This document shows positions 16,298 to 22,840 of a stretch of DNA of 25,953 nucleotides, piece after piece. The notes under the pieces are model-generated. The model saw only the letters and a program-made list of their open reading frames with translations. It searched no databases and was not told the origin of the DNA. Every line of letters begins with the position of its first letter. Within the stretch, counting starts at the first letter, position 1. Source of the DNA: Deltaproteobacteria bacterium (GTDB lineage Bacteria > Bdellovibrionota_C > UBA2361 > J135); the NCBI GenBank assembly GCA_020635175.1, contig JACKAH010000023.1, positions 1-25,953 on the forward strand. Reading direction: 5' to 3'. The position numbers and the translations under genes were made by a program.

Positions 16298-17641
16298 ATG
16301 ATGTCTAGCTTTTGGCACGAATTTGTATCACTTGATCTACCCCCTATCCTAACTGCACTGTTCAGCTCTTTATCATGCGCCTTAATTGGAAATTACTTGG
16401 TATTACGTAGACAAAGCCTGATGGGTGATGCTATTTCACATGCTGTTCTACCTGGTATCGTTCTGGCTTTCTTGATAAGTGGCACCAGATCTTCATTTGC
16501 TGTTTTTATAGGTGCTTCGATTGCTGGCATCTGTTCCGCATTACTAATTGAGGTGATACGAAAGATTGGTCAGGTTGAAACTGGCGCTTCTATGGGAGTA
16601 GTCTTTTCAATTTTCTTTGCTCTTGGTGTACTTCTTATGGAGCAAGCAGCAGCTAATAACATTGATCTCGATGCAGACTGTCTTTTACACGGTCAACTAG
16701 AAACAATTTTCTGGCTTCCTCCGCAAAATGTATTTGAAATTTTAAGACTAAGCACTCTCTCTCAACTTCCAAATGAAGTGTTTGTGAGTGTAGCCGTTTT
16801 TGTTTTCATCTCCATCTTTATTATTCTCTTTTATAAAGAACTCAAACTTTTTTCTTTTGATGAAGCACTAGCTAAGACTTTAGGCTTTAATCCATCAGTT
16901 CTATACTACGTGTTTATCTCTTTAACTGCATTTTCTGTAGTAGCTGCATTTAAAGCTGTTGGTTCAATTTTAGTAATTGCAATGATTATCTGCCCTGCCA
17001 CGACAGCACGTCTCTTTACAGACAAACTAAAAACTCAGATCTTATTAAGCATGTTTTTTACTATAATCGCGACTATTGCTGGATATGTATGCGGAGCGTT
17101 TATGCCTATTTGGCTCGGGTTTGAAAACTCAATCAACACTGCTGGCATGATTAGCGTTATCTCTGGACTCTTACTGTTGATGTCAGTATTTCTTGCTCCA
17201 AGATATGGAATCCTTGCTCAAAAAATATCTCGGCATCGTTTACAACTTCAGGTAATTCGAGAAGATATATTGGGTCTTATCTATCGCGTAGAGGAAACAA
17301 AAAAAGGGATTACTAAGGATGAAATTGTAAAAACGCTTAGAAAGTTTAGCTCTGACTACTTCATCAAGAACGCTTATAGCTCGTTACTTAAGAATGGGCT
17401 TATTTCAGAACGTAACGATACCGTAATCCTTACTGAGGCAGGTAACATCGGAGCAGTTCCACTACTTCGCAAACACAGACTATGGGAAACCTACCTAGTT
17501 AATCGTGTAGGACTAAACCCTGATCATGTTCACAATACAGCTGAAGCACTTGAGCACTATACTGACCAGGAACTGACTGAGAAATTACAGGAAAGGGTCA
17601 AGAATCCTGAAACTGATCCTCACGGGAAAAAGATCCCTTAA
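16298..17641 (+). CDS. troD: Metal ABC permease fused to a complete DtxR-like domain
   Basis: The 447-residue protein has an N-terminal multispanning permease (about 15-303) with LMGDAISHAVLPG (41-53) and VGSILVIAMIICP (221-233). A full DtxR-like module follows: winged helix (about 318-385) and metal/dimer domain with His393, Glu397 (KHRLWE), His412, Glu416, Glu419 and His420 (EALEH). It ends in NPETDPHGKKIP, equivalent to the DtxR/IdeR segment before the SH3-like domain. All six binuclear-site positions are kept, unlike in the preceding permease. In Chlamydia the similar YtgCR is cleaved to free a repressor; that could apply here. The gene starts one base after troC and ends the operon. Confidence 0.93.
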   Translation: MMSSFWHEFVSLDLPPILTALFSSLSCALIGNYLVLRRQSLMGDAISHAVLPGIVLAFLISGTRSSFAVFIGASIAGICSALLIEVIRKIGQVETGASMGVVFSIFFALGVLLMEQAAANNIDLDADCLLHGQLETIFWLPPQNVFEILRLSTLSQLPNEVFVSVAVFVFISIFIILFYKELKLFSFDEALAKTLGFNPSVLYYVFISLTAFSVVAAFKAVGSILVIAMIICPATTARLFTDKLKTQILLSMFFTIIATIAGYVCGAFMPIWLGFENSINTAGMISVISGLLLLMSVFLAPRYGILAQKISRHRLQLQVIREDILGLIYRVEETKKGITKDEIVKTLRKFSSDYFIKNAYSSLLKNGLISERNDTVILTEAGNIGAVPLLRKHRLWETYLVNRVGLNPDHVHNTAEALEHYTDQELTEKLQERVKNPETDPHGKKIP

Positions 17642-17670
17642 TTAGCAACTTCTGCAAATTTCAAGCGAGT

Positions 17671-17696
17671 ACTTAGTGAAAGTTAAGAAACTAAGT
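17671..17696. other. Weak hairpin after the metal operon
   Basis: ACTTAGT (17671-17677) pairs with ACTAAGT (17690-17696) around a 12-base loop, 30 bases after troD and 9 before the next start. It could be a weak terminator or a leader structure. No T-run follows. Confidence 0.3.
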
Positions 17697-17704
17697 GTTT
17701 GAAT

Positions 17705-18322
17705 ATGAACATCGACCCAGCCCAGCAAAGAGTATCTCCACTTGAAGAGCTTTATCAGCGTATCGTCGTAAATGATGAGCTTAACAACGGTAGAACTAAA
17801 AAAGTAAATACTCCAGATCAACAAGAAGTTATTCAGAATTTTGAAGATGAACCTGATTTTATGGATAAGCTTGCTGCAGGAGTAAGAACAACAAGACAAG
17901 CGATTGCTGATTCGGCTCTTGGATTTGGTCACTTTGTTTCAAAAGTTGGCGAGAGCACACTACTTCAAAAAGTTGCACCAAAGCTCTCTCTCATCAATAA
18001 AGGCCTTGGTAGAGTTGCTGGTGGAGCAATAACTGTTGGGACAACTGGCTACCGCCTATATAAGACTGCAAGAAATGATCTATCAAACAACGACTATTCT
18101 TTACCTGAAACACGCAAAGAACTTACACTAAGTCTCGGTTCAATCGGTGCTGCTGGCGCTGTTGGTGAGGCAGGCTATCTCATAACAGCTGCAGCGCTAG
18201 GATTAGGAGCGCCGAGTATCATAATTACAGGTTTAGCAGGCGCAACCCTGCTTGGTTCAGCATACGCAGCTTACAAAGCAAGAGCTGCCTTGAGCAGCTA
18301 CTATGATCAGATAGTGAGATAA
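17705..18322 (+). CDS. Hypothetical protein with glycine/alanine-rich hydrophobic C-terminal half
   Basis: I do not recognise the family. Of 205 residues, the first ~100 are hydrophilic (an acidic, Gln/Asn-containing segment, then a KVGESTLLQKVAPKL helix). The second half has a GRVAGGAITVGTTGY stretch and a longer hydrophobic Gly/Ala region (about 143-190) that could form one or two membrane helices of the glycine-zipper kind. No signal peptide is visible. The ATG at 17705 is preferred to the TTG at 17699; no good ribosome site exists for either. It follows the metal operon on the same strand by 63 bases and ends 5 bases before the tRNA-Ala gene on the other strand. Role unknown. Confidence 0.65.
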   Translation: MNIDPAQQRVSPLEELYQRIVVNDELNNGRTKKVNTPDQQEVIQNFEDEPDFMDKLAAGVRTTRQAIADSALGFGHFVSKVGESTLLQKVAPKLSLINKGLGRVAGGAITVGTTGYRLYKTARNDLSNNDYSLPETRKELTLSLGSIGAAGAVGEAGYLITAAALGLGAPSIIITGLAGATLLGSAYAAYKARAALSSYYDQIVR

Positions 18323-18327
18323 GAAAA

Positions 18328-18400
18328 TGGAGCTGAGGGGGATCGAACCCCTGACCCCAAGCTTGCAAAGCTTGTGCTCTCCCAGCTGAGCTACAGCCCC
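18328..18400 (-). tRNA. tRNA-Ala (anticodon TGC)
   Basis: A 73-base cloverleaf: acceptor GGGGCTG/CAGCTCC with one G-T pair, D arm GCTC/GAGC, anticodon stem CAAGC/GCTTG with loop TTTGCAA (anticodon at plus-strand 18365-18367), T stem AGGGG/CCCCT with loop TTCGATC, discriminator A. The 3' CCA is not encoded (TTT follows), so a CCA-adding enzyme is needed; one is encoded about 1 kb away. It follows tRNA-Ile in the same transcript. Confidence 0.97.
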
Positions 18401-18449
18401 ATAAGGTGAAATGAATCACAAATATAGTTAAAACCGATTTCCTTAGAAA

Positions 18450-18530
18450 GCCACAACTTAGCTGGTCGAGCACAAAATTGCGCACTCTCAATTGGTTTGC
18501 TTCGCAAACCGACAGCTGAGCGACAGCCCC
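18450..18530 (-). other. Structured leader unit before tRNA-Ala, built from tRNA-Ala pieces
   Basis: Read on the minus strand, the unit holds in order: a second copy of the tRNA-Ala 5' half (18530-18513); a perfect 7-bp hairpin GGTTTGC-GAA-GCAAACC (18510-18494); a second hairpin (18483-18470); and a segment near 18473-18456 complementary to the tRNA-Ala D-arm region (GTGCTC and CCAGCT against AGCTGG and GAGCAC). The outer 5' and 3' parts can pair with each other, with several G-U pairs that would be C-A mismatches on the other strand, which favours a minus-strand RNA. It probably lies in the tRNA precursor. Function unknown; it may be a fold-back duplication scar. Confidence 0.6.
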
Positions 18531-18536
18531 ATAAGG
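18513..18536 (-). repeat. Direct repeat: copy of tRNA-Ala 5' half plus 6 upstream bases
   Basis: The 24 bases 18513-18536 match 18383-18406 (first 18 bases of tRNA-Ala and six bases before it) with a single mismatch: TAG of the tRNA is TCG here. After the copied CAGCTG the sequence departs from the tRNA, so this is a tRNA fragment and not a gene. Confidence 0.85.
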
Positions 18537-18551
18537 AATACAGAAACTTCT

Positions 18552-18628
18552 TGGTGGGCCTGGGTAGACTTGAACTACCGACCTCACGCTTATCAGGCGT
18601 GCACTCTAACCAGCTGAGCTACAGGCCC
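18552..18628 (-). tRNA. tRNA-Ile (anticodon GAT), CCA encoded
   Basis: A 74-base cloverleaf plus encoded CCA (plus-strand TGG at 18552-18554). The acceptor GGGCCTG/CAGGCCC is perfect, D arm GCTC/GAGT, anticodon stem CACGC/GCGTG with loop CTGATAA (anticodon at plus-strand 18592-18594), T stem GGTAG/CTACC with loop TTCAAGT, discriminator A. It is the first tRNA of the Ile-Ala pair, the order found in rRNA spacers, but no 16S or 23S sequence flanks it here. Confidence 0.97.
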
Positions 18629-18641
18629 CAAAGTTGGGTTT

Positions 18642-18730
18642 GTACCTATAACACAGCTGGTTAGAGTGCAAAAGCACTTCTGATACTTGAAAATCACTTA
18701 CGTGATTTTATTCAGCTGAGCTACAGGCCC
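18642..18730 (-). other. Structured leader unit before tRNA-Ile, built from tRNA-Ile pieces
   Basis: On the minus strand the order is: a copy of the tRNA-Ile 5' half (18730-18713); a perfect 8-bp hairpin AAAATCAC-GTAA-GTGATTTT (18709-18690); a 5-bp hairpin AGTGC-TTTT-GCACT (18678-18665); and a 17-base segment (18670-18654) that is the exact reverse complement of the tRNA-Ile D-arm region 18616-18600. The outer parts (18730-18713 and 18659-18642) can pair with G-U pairs. The arrangement matches that before tRNA-Ala, with different hairpin sequences. It starts about 20 bases after the predicted transcription start, so it should be transcribed ahead of the tRNAs. Confidence 0.62.
18713..18730 (-). 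repeat. Direct repeat: copy of the first 18 bases of tRNA-Ile
   Basis: 18713-18730 is identical to 18611-18628, the 5' 18 bases of tRNA-Ile; upstream ACTTT-like bases are also shared. Beyond the CAGCTG the two diverge, so the copy lacks the rest of the tRNA. Confidence 0.88.
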
Positions 18731-18757
18731 AAAAAGTCTCCTTTATCAGAGAGGGAC

Positions 18758-18786
18758 AACATAGATAGAACGCCCTATTGTGTCAA
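18758..18786 (-). promoter_or_regulatory. Sigma70-type promoter of the tRNA-Ile/tRNA-Ala unit
   Basis: On the minus strand a perfect TTGACA -35 (18786-18781), a 17-base spacer and a TATGTT -10 (18763-18758) point at the tRNA genes. Transcription would start near 18751, just before the first leader unit. An A/T-rich stretch lies upstream near 18820. Confidence 0.72.
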
Positions 18787-18954
18787 CATACCACTAGTAA
18801 AATCATGCAGTTGAGTCATTTTTTTCTATTTCTGCGAGATTAATCAGATTTTAACAATGCTTTCAATCAATTACCCGCATCAAAATAAAGTAACTTGTTC
18901 AAATAGCCGATATTATTAATACTGTAATTGTTAAGAGAAATAAGGTTTTTACTT

Positions 18955-19461
18955 GTGAGATCAGCCCTTCTCTTAAATGCGAGCTACGAGCCCCTACGAG
19001 TAATCTCGTGGCAAAGAGCTATTACGCTTTTTTTTATGGGCAAGGTTGAGGTAGTTGAAGAATACGATCACGATATTCGCTCCGTATCCCTTGTAATCAA
19101 AGCCCCAGCGGTCGTTAGGCTTCTTAGCTACGTTCAACGACACAAACAAAAACCATCCCTTTCCAGAGCTAATATCTTTGCCCGCGATAACTTTGAATGC
19201 CAATATTGTGGTGATACACTAAATGCAGCTTCAGCAACAGTAGATCACGTACTTCCGAGAAGTAGGGGTGGTCAAACGACATGGGAGAATATCGTTACGT
19301 GTTGCTCTGCTTGCAATAGAGACAAGGGACAAAAAACTCCTAAAGAGGCAAAGATGCCTCTAAGAAAAGTCCCAATACAACCTGATTGGCTTCCAGTTTT
19401 GCAGTTTAAGTTAAATGGTCAAATTCCGAATTCCTGGCATACATTCCTCTTTACAGAGTGA
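18955..19461 (+). CDS. HNH endonuclease family protein
   Basis: The 168-residue protein is of the widespread chromosomal HNH type, beginning with RSALLLNASYEPLRVISW and carrying a C-terminal zinc-stabilised HNH domain. Zinc cysteines are Cys82/Cys85 (CQYC) and Cys117/Cys120 (CSAC). The HNH residues are Asp97-His98 (DHVLPRSRGG), Asn112 and Asn121. The GTG at 18955 is chosen because the family's conserved N-terminus starts there and TAAGG lies 9 bases upstream; a TTG at 18928 would add nine unmatched residues. The nucleotidyltransferase gene overlaps its end by 47 bases. The family is common and usually of unknown cellular role; a mobile intron or restriction function is not suggested by the context. 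Confidence 0.87.
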   Translation: MRSALLLNASYEPLRVISWQRAITLFFMGKVEVVEEYDHDIRSVSLVIKAPAVVRLLSYVQRHKQKPSLSRANIFARDNFECQYCGDTLNAASATVDHVLPRSRGGQTTWENIVTCCSACNRDKGQKTPKEAKMPLRKVPIQPDWLPVLQFKLNGQIPNSWHTFLFTE

Positions 19462-20812
19462 TTACATTGACCGCTTAATCAAGCTTACTTCACACCCTGC
19501 CCTTCAAAAGATTAAGTCAGCAATAAACACACCTCAACTTTATCTTGTCGGAGGCACTGTTAGAGATACTGCTCTTGGTGTTGAGTCTAAAGATTTTGAT
19601 TTGGCCTGCGACCTAAAGCCCGAAGAGATGATTTCTCGTTTGTCAAAGCAATCTATTCATTGCGTTCCGACTGGAATAGACCATGGAACTATCACTGCTG
19701 TTGTTGATCAACACAATATTGAGATTACCACCTTCAGGGTCCCTGGTAAGCGAAATAGAGATAGACCTGAAAATTTATATTCTAAAGACATTACGATAGA
19801 TCTTGAAGGTAGAGATTTTACAATTAACGCGATGGCTTTTTCCCTAAGTGGAGGGTCTTTTATTGATCCATTTCACGGAATAGAGGATCTAAAACACGAT
19901 ACGCTACGTGCAGTAAAAGATCCTAGCACCCGTTTTAGTGAAGACCCACTCAGAATTCTTAGAATGCTACGCTTCGGACCAGCACAGAGTAGGAAAATAG
20001 ACAATGCCACCTTAAAAGCTGCCTCAAATCTCTACTCATCCATAAACGAGGTTAGCACTGAACGTGTCACCGAAGAATTTCTCAAGATACTCTGCTCAAA
20101 AAATGCCTCTGATGCTCTACGACTAATGAGGAAGATTAAAATTCTGGATATCATCTTGCCTGAAATAGTTTCAAGTTATGATTTTGAACAGAACGAGTAC
20201 CATCGTTTTGATGTTTTTGAACATACCCTTGCTGTGATCGATAACGCTGAGAGAACTCCATTACAAAGACTAACAGCATTGTTTCATGACTTAGGAAAAC
20301 CACATACCTTATCTGTTGGTGACGATGGCAGAAGACATTTTTATAAACACGAACTCGTTAGTAGTGACATAACACGCAAGGTTATGAAACGTATGAAACT
20401 CTCTAACGAGCTAACAAAAGGTGTTTATAACTTAGTACGTCATCACATGAGGCCAATAGAATGTGGACCTGCTGGCCTCAGGCGACTTCAGAGAGATCTA
20501 GATAACTACTTTGAAGAGTGGTTGTTGTTTAAAAGAGCCGATGCACTCGGTGCAAAAGTTGGTGAAGCTGAATTTGATCAGGCGCTAGAGGCTTTTATGC
20601 AAATGGTAAATGAGGAAAACAAACGCATAAAGCTGAACGATTATCGTAAGCTTGCGATAACTGGAGACGATCTTAAGGAGCTTGGCCTTAATGAGGGTGT
20701 AAAAATAGGCCAAATTTTAGGCCTACTCAGAGAACAGGTCCTTGACGACCCAGCAAAGAATTCACGTGAGTATCTGCTCGGGGAGGCTAAGAAACTACTG
20801 ATATCCGCGTAG
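19415..20812 (+). CDS. cca: tRNA nucleotidyltransferase (CCA-adding or poly(A) type) with HD domain
   Basis: The 465-residue class II nucleotidyltransferase shows the head motif GGTVRD (46-51) with catalytic DFD (60-62), EGRDFTINAMA (131-141), a helical neck with RILRMLRF (180-187), and a C-terminal HD domain (His270, HD at 291-292, HH near 343-344). It adds or repairs the 3' CCA of tRNAs. That is needed here, because tRNA-Ala lacks an encoded CCA while tRNA-Ile has one. HD-bearing members include both CCA and A-adding enzymes, which sequence alone does not separate. The ATG overlaps the HNH gene by 47 bases; no later in-frame ATG, GTG or TTG precedes the family core. Confidence 0.9.
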   Translation: MVKFRIPGIHSSLQSDYIDRLIKLTSHPALQKIKSAINTPQLYLVGGTVRDTALGVESKDFDLACDLKPEEMISRLSKQSIHCVPTGIDHGTITAVVDQHNIEITTFRVPGKRNRDRPENLYSKDITIDLEGRDFTINAMAFSLSGGSFIDPFHGIEDLKHDTLRAVKDPSTRFSEDPLRILRMLRFGPAQSRKIDNATLKAASNLYSSINEVSTERVTEEFLKILCSKNASDALRLMRKIKILDIILPEIVSSYDFEQNEYHRFDVFEHTLAVIDNAERTPLQRLTALFHDLGKPHTLSVGDDGRRHFYKHELVSSDITRKVMKRMKLSNELTKGVYNLVRHHMRPIECGPAGLRRLQRDLDNYFEEWLLFKRADALGAKVGEAEFDQALEAFMQMVNEENKRIKLNDYRKLAITGDDLKELGLNEGVKIGQILGLLREQVLDDPAKNSREYLLGEAKKLLISA

Positions 20813-20883
20813 TTACTTCTCTGCCTAAAAAACCAAGAATCGAAAATCTTGCCCAGCATCCGTACTCAAGTTATCATACATCT

Positions 20884-21369
20884 ATGTTTAAAACCTTCAC
20901 CCGCACTTTTGCTGTTTTAATCACTTTAGGCATGCTTGTTAGCTATAATCTCTCTAGGCTGAGTGACAAAAGCTCTGTTCAGACGAAATTCGAAAAGTGG
21001 TTTAGCTCAATCGAGAAGACATATTTTGAAAGTGATAAACTTCAAAAAATATCCCATATTGAGCTTAGCTACGGAGATACAACAATCAGATTAAACCAGT
21101 CTGAAAAGAACAAGAATAAAGTCTTACGAGTTCTTGCACTCATAAAGGAACTTAATCTGTTTTCGAGAGAGAAAATTGAACACGCTAAGCCAAACGTTCA
21201 TATTTCAATAATTGGTCAGAATGAAGAATTTTCAACTGAGCTAGCTACTGAAAGCCTAAGCCAAGATACACGCTTACAACTTTTATTAAAGCTGCTTTCG
21301 ATATACGGCGAGAGACTCGAATCTACAGCAGTAGCACTTAAGGATACAGGAACTAAAAATGAAAACTAG
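20884..21369 (+). CDS. Hypothetical membrane-anchored protein
   Basis: I do not recognise this 161-residue protein. It has one N-terminal hydrophobic helix (about residues 8-22, VLITLGMLVSY), either a signal anchor or an uncleaved signal. A soluble part rich in Lys/Glu/Ser follows, with predicted helix-strand segments (ISHIELSYGDTTIRL, VHISIIGQNEEF). There is no cysteine. No ribosome site is clear before the ATG. It overlaps the HD-domain gene by 11 bases, so the two are probably translated together; it could anchor or partner that protein, but nothing shows this directly. Confidence 0.65.
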   Translation: MFKTFTRTFAVLITLGMLVSYNLSRLSDKSSVQTKFEKWFSSIEKTYFESDKLQKISHIELSYGDTTIRLNQSEKNKNKVLRVLALIKELNLFSREKIEHAKPNVHISIIGQNEEFSTELATESLSQDTRLQLLLKLLSIYGERLESTAVALKDTGTKNEN

Positions 21370-21940
21370 AGATGAAGCGCTAGCTCTTTTACATGAATAC
21401 ACAAAAAACCAGAGTCTGATAAAGCATGGTTTATCAGTAGAGGCCGCAATGCGCTGGTATGCAAAACACTACGACTGCACTCCTGACGAAATTGAAAAAT
21501 GGGGCATAACAGGCTTGTTACATGATTTTGATTATGAGATGTATCCAGAACCTGTCGATCCTGAAGGGCACCCATATAAAGGCAATCAGATTCTGAAAGA
21601 TCTAGGTTATGATGATGATATTCGTGAGGCAATAATGGGCCATGCCTTATACACCGGGGTTGAACGAGAGACTCTTATGGCTAAAGCTCTATTTGCGGTA
21701 GATGAGCTCTCTGGATTAGTTACGGCTTCAACACTAGTGAGGCCAGATAAGTCTTTACATACGCTGACATCGAAATCAGTTAAGAAAAAAATGAAGGATA
21801 AACACTTCGCTGCCGGCTGTAATCGTGATGACATTCGTATTGGAGCTGAAGAACTGGGTGTAGATATGACAGAACATATAGACAATGTAATTGCTGGCAT
21901 GCGAGAGATTGCTGAGGAGCTGGGATTAGCAGGAGAGTAA
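21359..21940 (+). CDS. HD-domain phosphohydrolase-like protein
   Basis: The 193-residue protein carries an HD metal-binding core: His23 (IKHGLSVEAAM), HD pair His55-Asp56 (GLLHDFDYEMYP), His95 (IMGHALYTG) and Asp115 (AVDELSG). This is the stand-alone HD subfamily often annotated 'HDIG domain protein', presumed metal-dependent phosphohydrolases acting on nucleotides or phosphate esters in the cytoplasm. The start is supported by AGGA 8 bases upstream and by the 11-base overlap with the preceding gene. The substrate is unknown. It converges on the secreted-protein pair, separated by a strong hairpin. Confidence 0.85.
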   Translation: MKTRDEALALLHEYTKNQSLIKHGLSVEAAMRWYAKHYDCTPDEIEKWGITGLLHDFDYEMYPEPVDPEGHPYKGNQILKDLGYDDDIREAIMGHALYTGVERETLMAKALFAVDELSGLVTASTLVRPDKSLHTLTSKSVKKKMKDKHFAAGCNRDDIRIGAEELGVDMTEHIDNVIAGMREIAEELGLAGE

Positions 21941-21953
21941 GCGTCTCCTGCTA
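21927..21953. terminator. Perfect 10-bp hairpin between convergent genes
   Basis: TAGCAGGAGA (21927-21936) pairs fully with TCTCCTGCTA (21944-21953) around a 7-base loop that contains the HD gene's stop codon. It is placed to stop transcripts from both sides, though no T-run follows on either strand. Confidence 0.55.
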
Positions 21954-21958
21954 TAAAG

Positions 21959-22357
21959 TTAATCAAACAAGGTCGGATCAACTAAAGAAGTATTCTCTTC
22001 CTCTGGACAAGCTTCATCCTCTGGATAAAACTTACATTTATACGGACATGCGATTATCGCCATACTTTGGTGTGGGACCTTGTCACAAAGTTTACTATTC
22101 GCGCTTGTTGGCCCTTCAACGACATCTGAGCCGCACTGCTTATATCCTTCGGGCACATCTTGTTCGTTACAAAACTCTTCAGCTATCTCATCCGCTGTAT
22201 TCTTAGCGTTCTGATAGTCTGCATCTCTTGGTCCAGCAAGCCTACTTGCAGCTCTATGTACACCTACTCTCGTAAAAGAGCTGCTCAAACTTGGCTCTGC
22301 AGAAGCTACTCCAGCATAAAAACATAAAACAACTGTAATTGATAAAATAATTCTCAT
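21959..22357 (-). CDS. Small secreted six-cysteine protein, paralogue A
   Basis: The family is unknown to me. The 132-residue protein has a Sec signal peptide (cleavage after VASA, residue 20) and a mature part with six cysteines (63, 75, 91, 104, 108, 117). Their spacing almost matches that of the upstream neighbour: 11, 15, 12, 3 and 8 residues between them. Shared signatures are PEG near 69, PTS-N-S near 83 and C-x-Y-x-CKFY-x-ED near 104-115. Start ATG 22357 has AAGGAG 8 bases upstream and begins the signal peptide; a longer reading from 22435 would overlap the paralogue. It is 16 bases after paralogue B, so one transcript. Probably exported to periplasm or outside, with three disulfides. 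Confidence 0.78.
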   Translation of the reverse strand: MRIILSITVVLCFYAGVASAEPSLSSSFTRVGVHRAASRLAGPRDADYQNAKNTADEIAEEFCNEQDVPEGYKQCGSDVVEGPTSANSKLCDKVPHQSMAIIACPYKCKFYPEDEACPEEENTSLVDPTLFD

Positions 22358-22373
22358 GATGAAAGCTCCTTGA

Positions 22374-22760
22374 TTAAAACAAATCTGCAAGAATTGAACT
22401 AGACTCAAGCTCGTTAGTTTCAGGACATACATCATCTTCCGAGTAGAATTTGCATTGGTAAGTACAGCCTAAAACTTTTGGACTATGTCGAATATCATGC
22501 TTGTAGCACTTTCGACTATTTGGAGAAGTTGGGGCATCGACCGGATCGCTTTCGCAGATCTTTCTTCCCTCTGGAGCCTCTTCGTCTAAACAATAGTCAG
22601 TGGCACTTTGATCAGCTTCAGCCTTCAGCAGGTTCCAATCTGGTTGAGCTGATTGACTTGCAGCAACAGCTGCTTTCGAAAAACTTTCACCGTATTCAAT
22701 ATCAGCGTAAACCTGAATTGGCACGAGACAAAGCAAGGTAAAAAGAAAGAGTTGTTTCAT
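22374..22760 (-). CDS. Small secreted six-cysteine protein, paralogue B
   Basis: The 128-residue product is a tandem paralogue of the next gene. The signal peptide is cleaved after VYA (residue 19). Cysteines are at 57, 69, 85, 99, 103 and 112, with 11, 15, 13, 3 and 8 residues between them, and CTYQCKFYSED replaces CPYKCKFYPED of the paralogue. The N-terminal mature half differs more, so duplication is old. The ATG has AGGAGG 6 bases upstream. Its promoter is predicted inside a perfect palindrome about 80-120 bases upstream. It is acidic and small, like secreted effectors or envelope disulfide proteins, but no function is shown. Confidence 0.8.
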   Translation of the reverse strand: MKQLFLFTLLCLVPIQVYADIEYGESFSKAAVAASQSAQPDWNLLKAEADQSATDYCLDEEAPEGRKICESDPVDAPTSPNSRKCYKHDIRHSPKVLGCTYQCKFYSEDDVCPETNELESSSILADLF

Positions 22761-22790
22761 ATCAAACCTCCTAAACCAATTAAGCTAGCA

Positions 22791-22812
22791 CAGCCATAAT
22801 GAAATATGGCTG
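22791..22812 (-). other. 5' UTR hairpin of the secreted-protein pair
   Basis: CAGCCATA (22791-22798) and TATGGCTG (22805-22812) form a perfect 8-bp stem with a 6-base loop, about 20 bases before the ribosome site of paralogue B and after the predicted transcription start. It may stabilise or regulate the mRNA. Confidence 0.5.
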
Positions 22813-22840
22813 AACTATCCCTAGTGTTATGAAAGGTTTC

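Noticed and set aside
18225..18587. A 120-codon minus-strand open frame running through the tRNA genes
   Set aside because: It covers tRNA-Ala, its leader unit and part of tRNA-Ile and has no family match; the tRNA genes explain the sequence.
18401..18730. Amplification or assembly chimera as source of the inverted tRNA pieces
   Set aside because: Chimeric inversions would be near-identical copies. Apart from the 17-base perfect segment the inverted pieces have diverged, and the same layout occurs twice, so an artefact is unlikely though not excluded.
18955..19461. HNH protein as a homing or mobile-intron endonuclease
   Set aside because: It is a free-standing gene with the N-terminus of the common chromosomal HNH family and no intron or intein borders around it.
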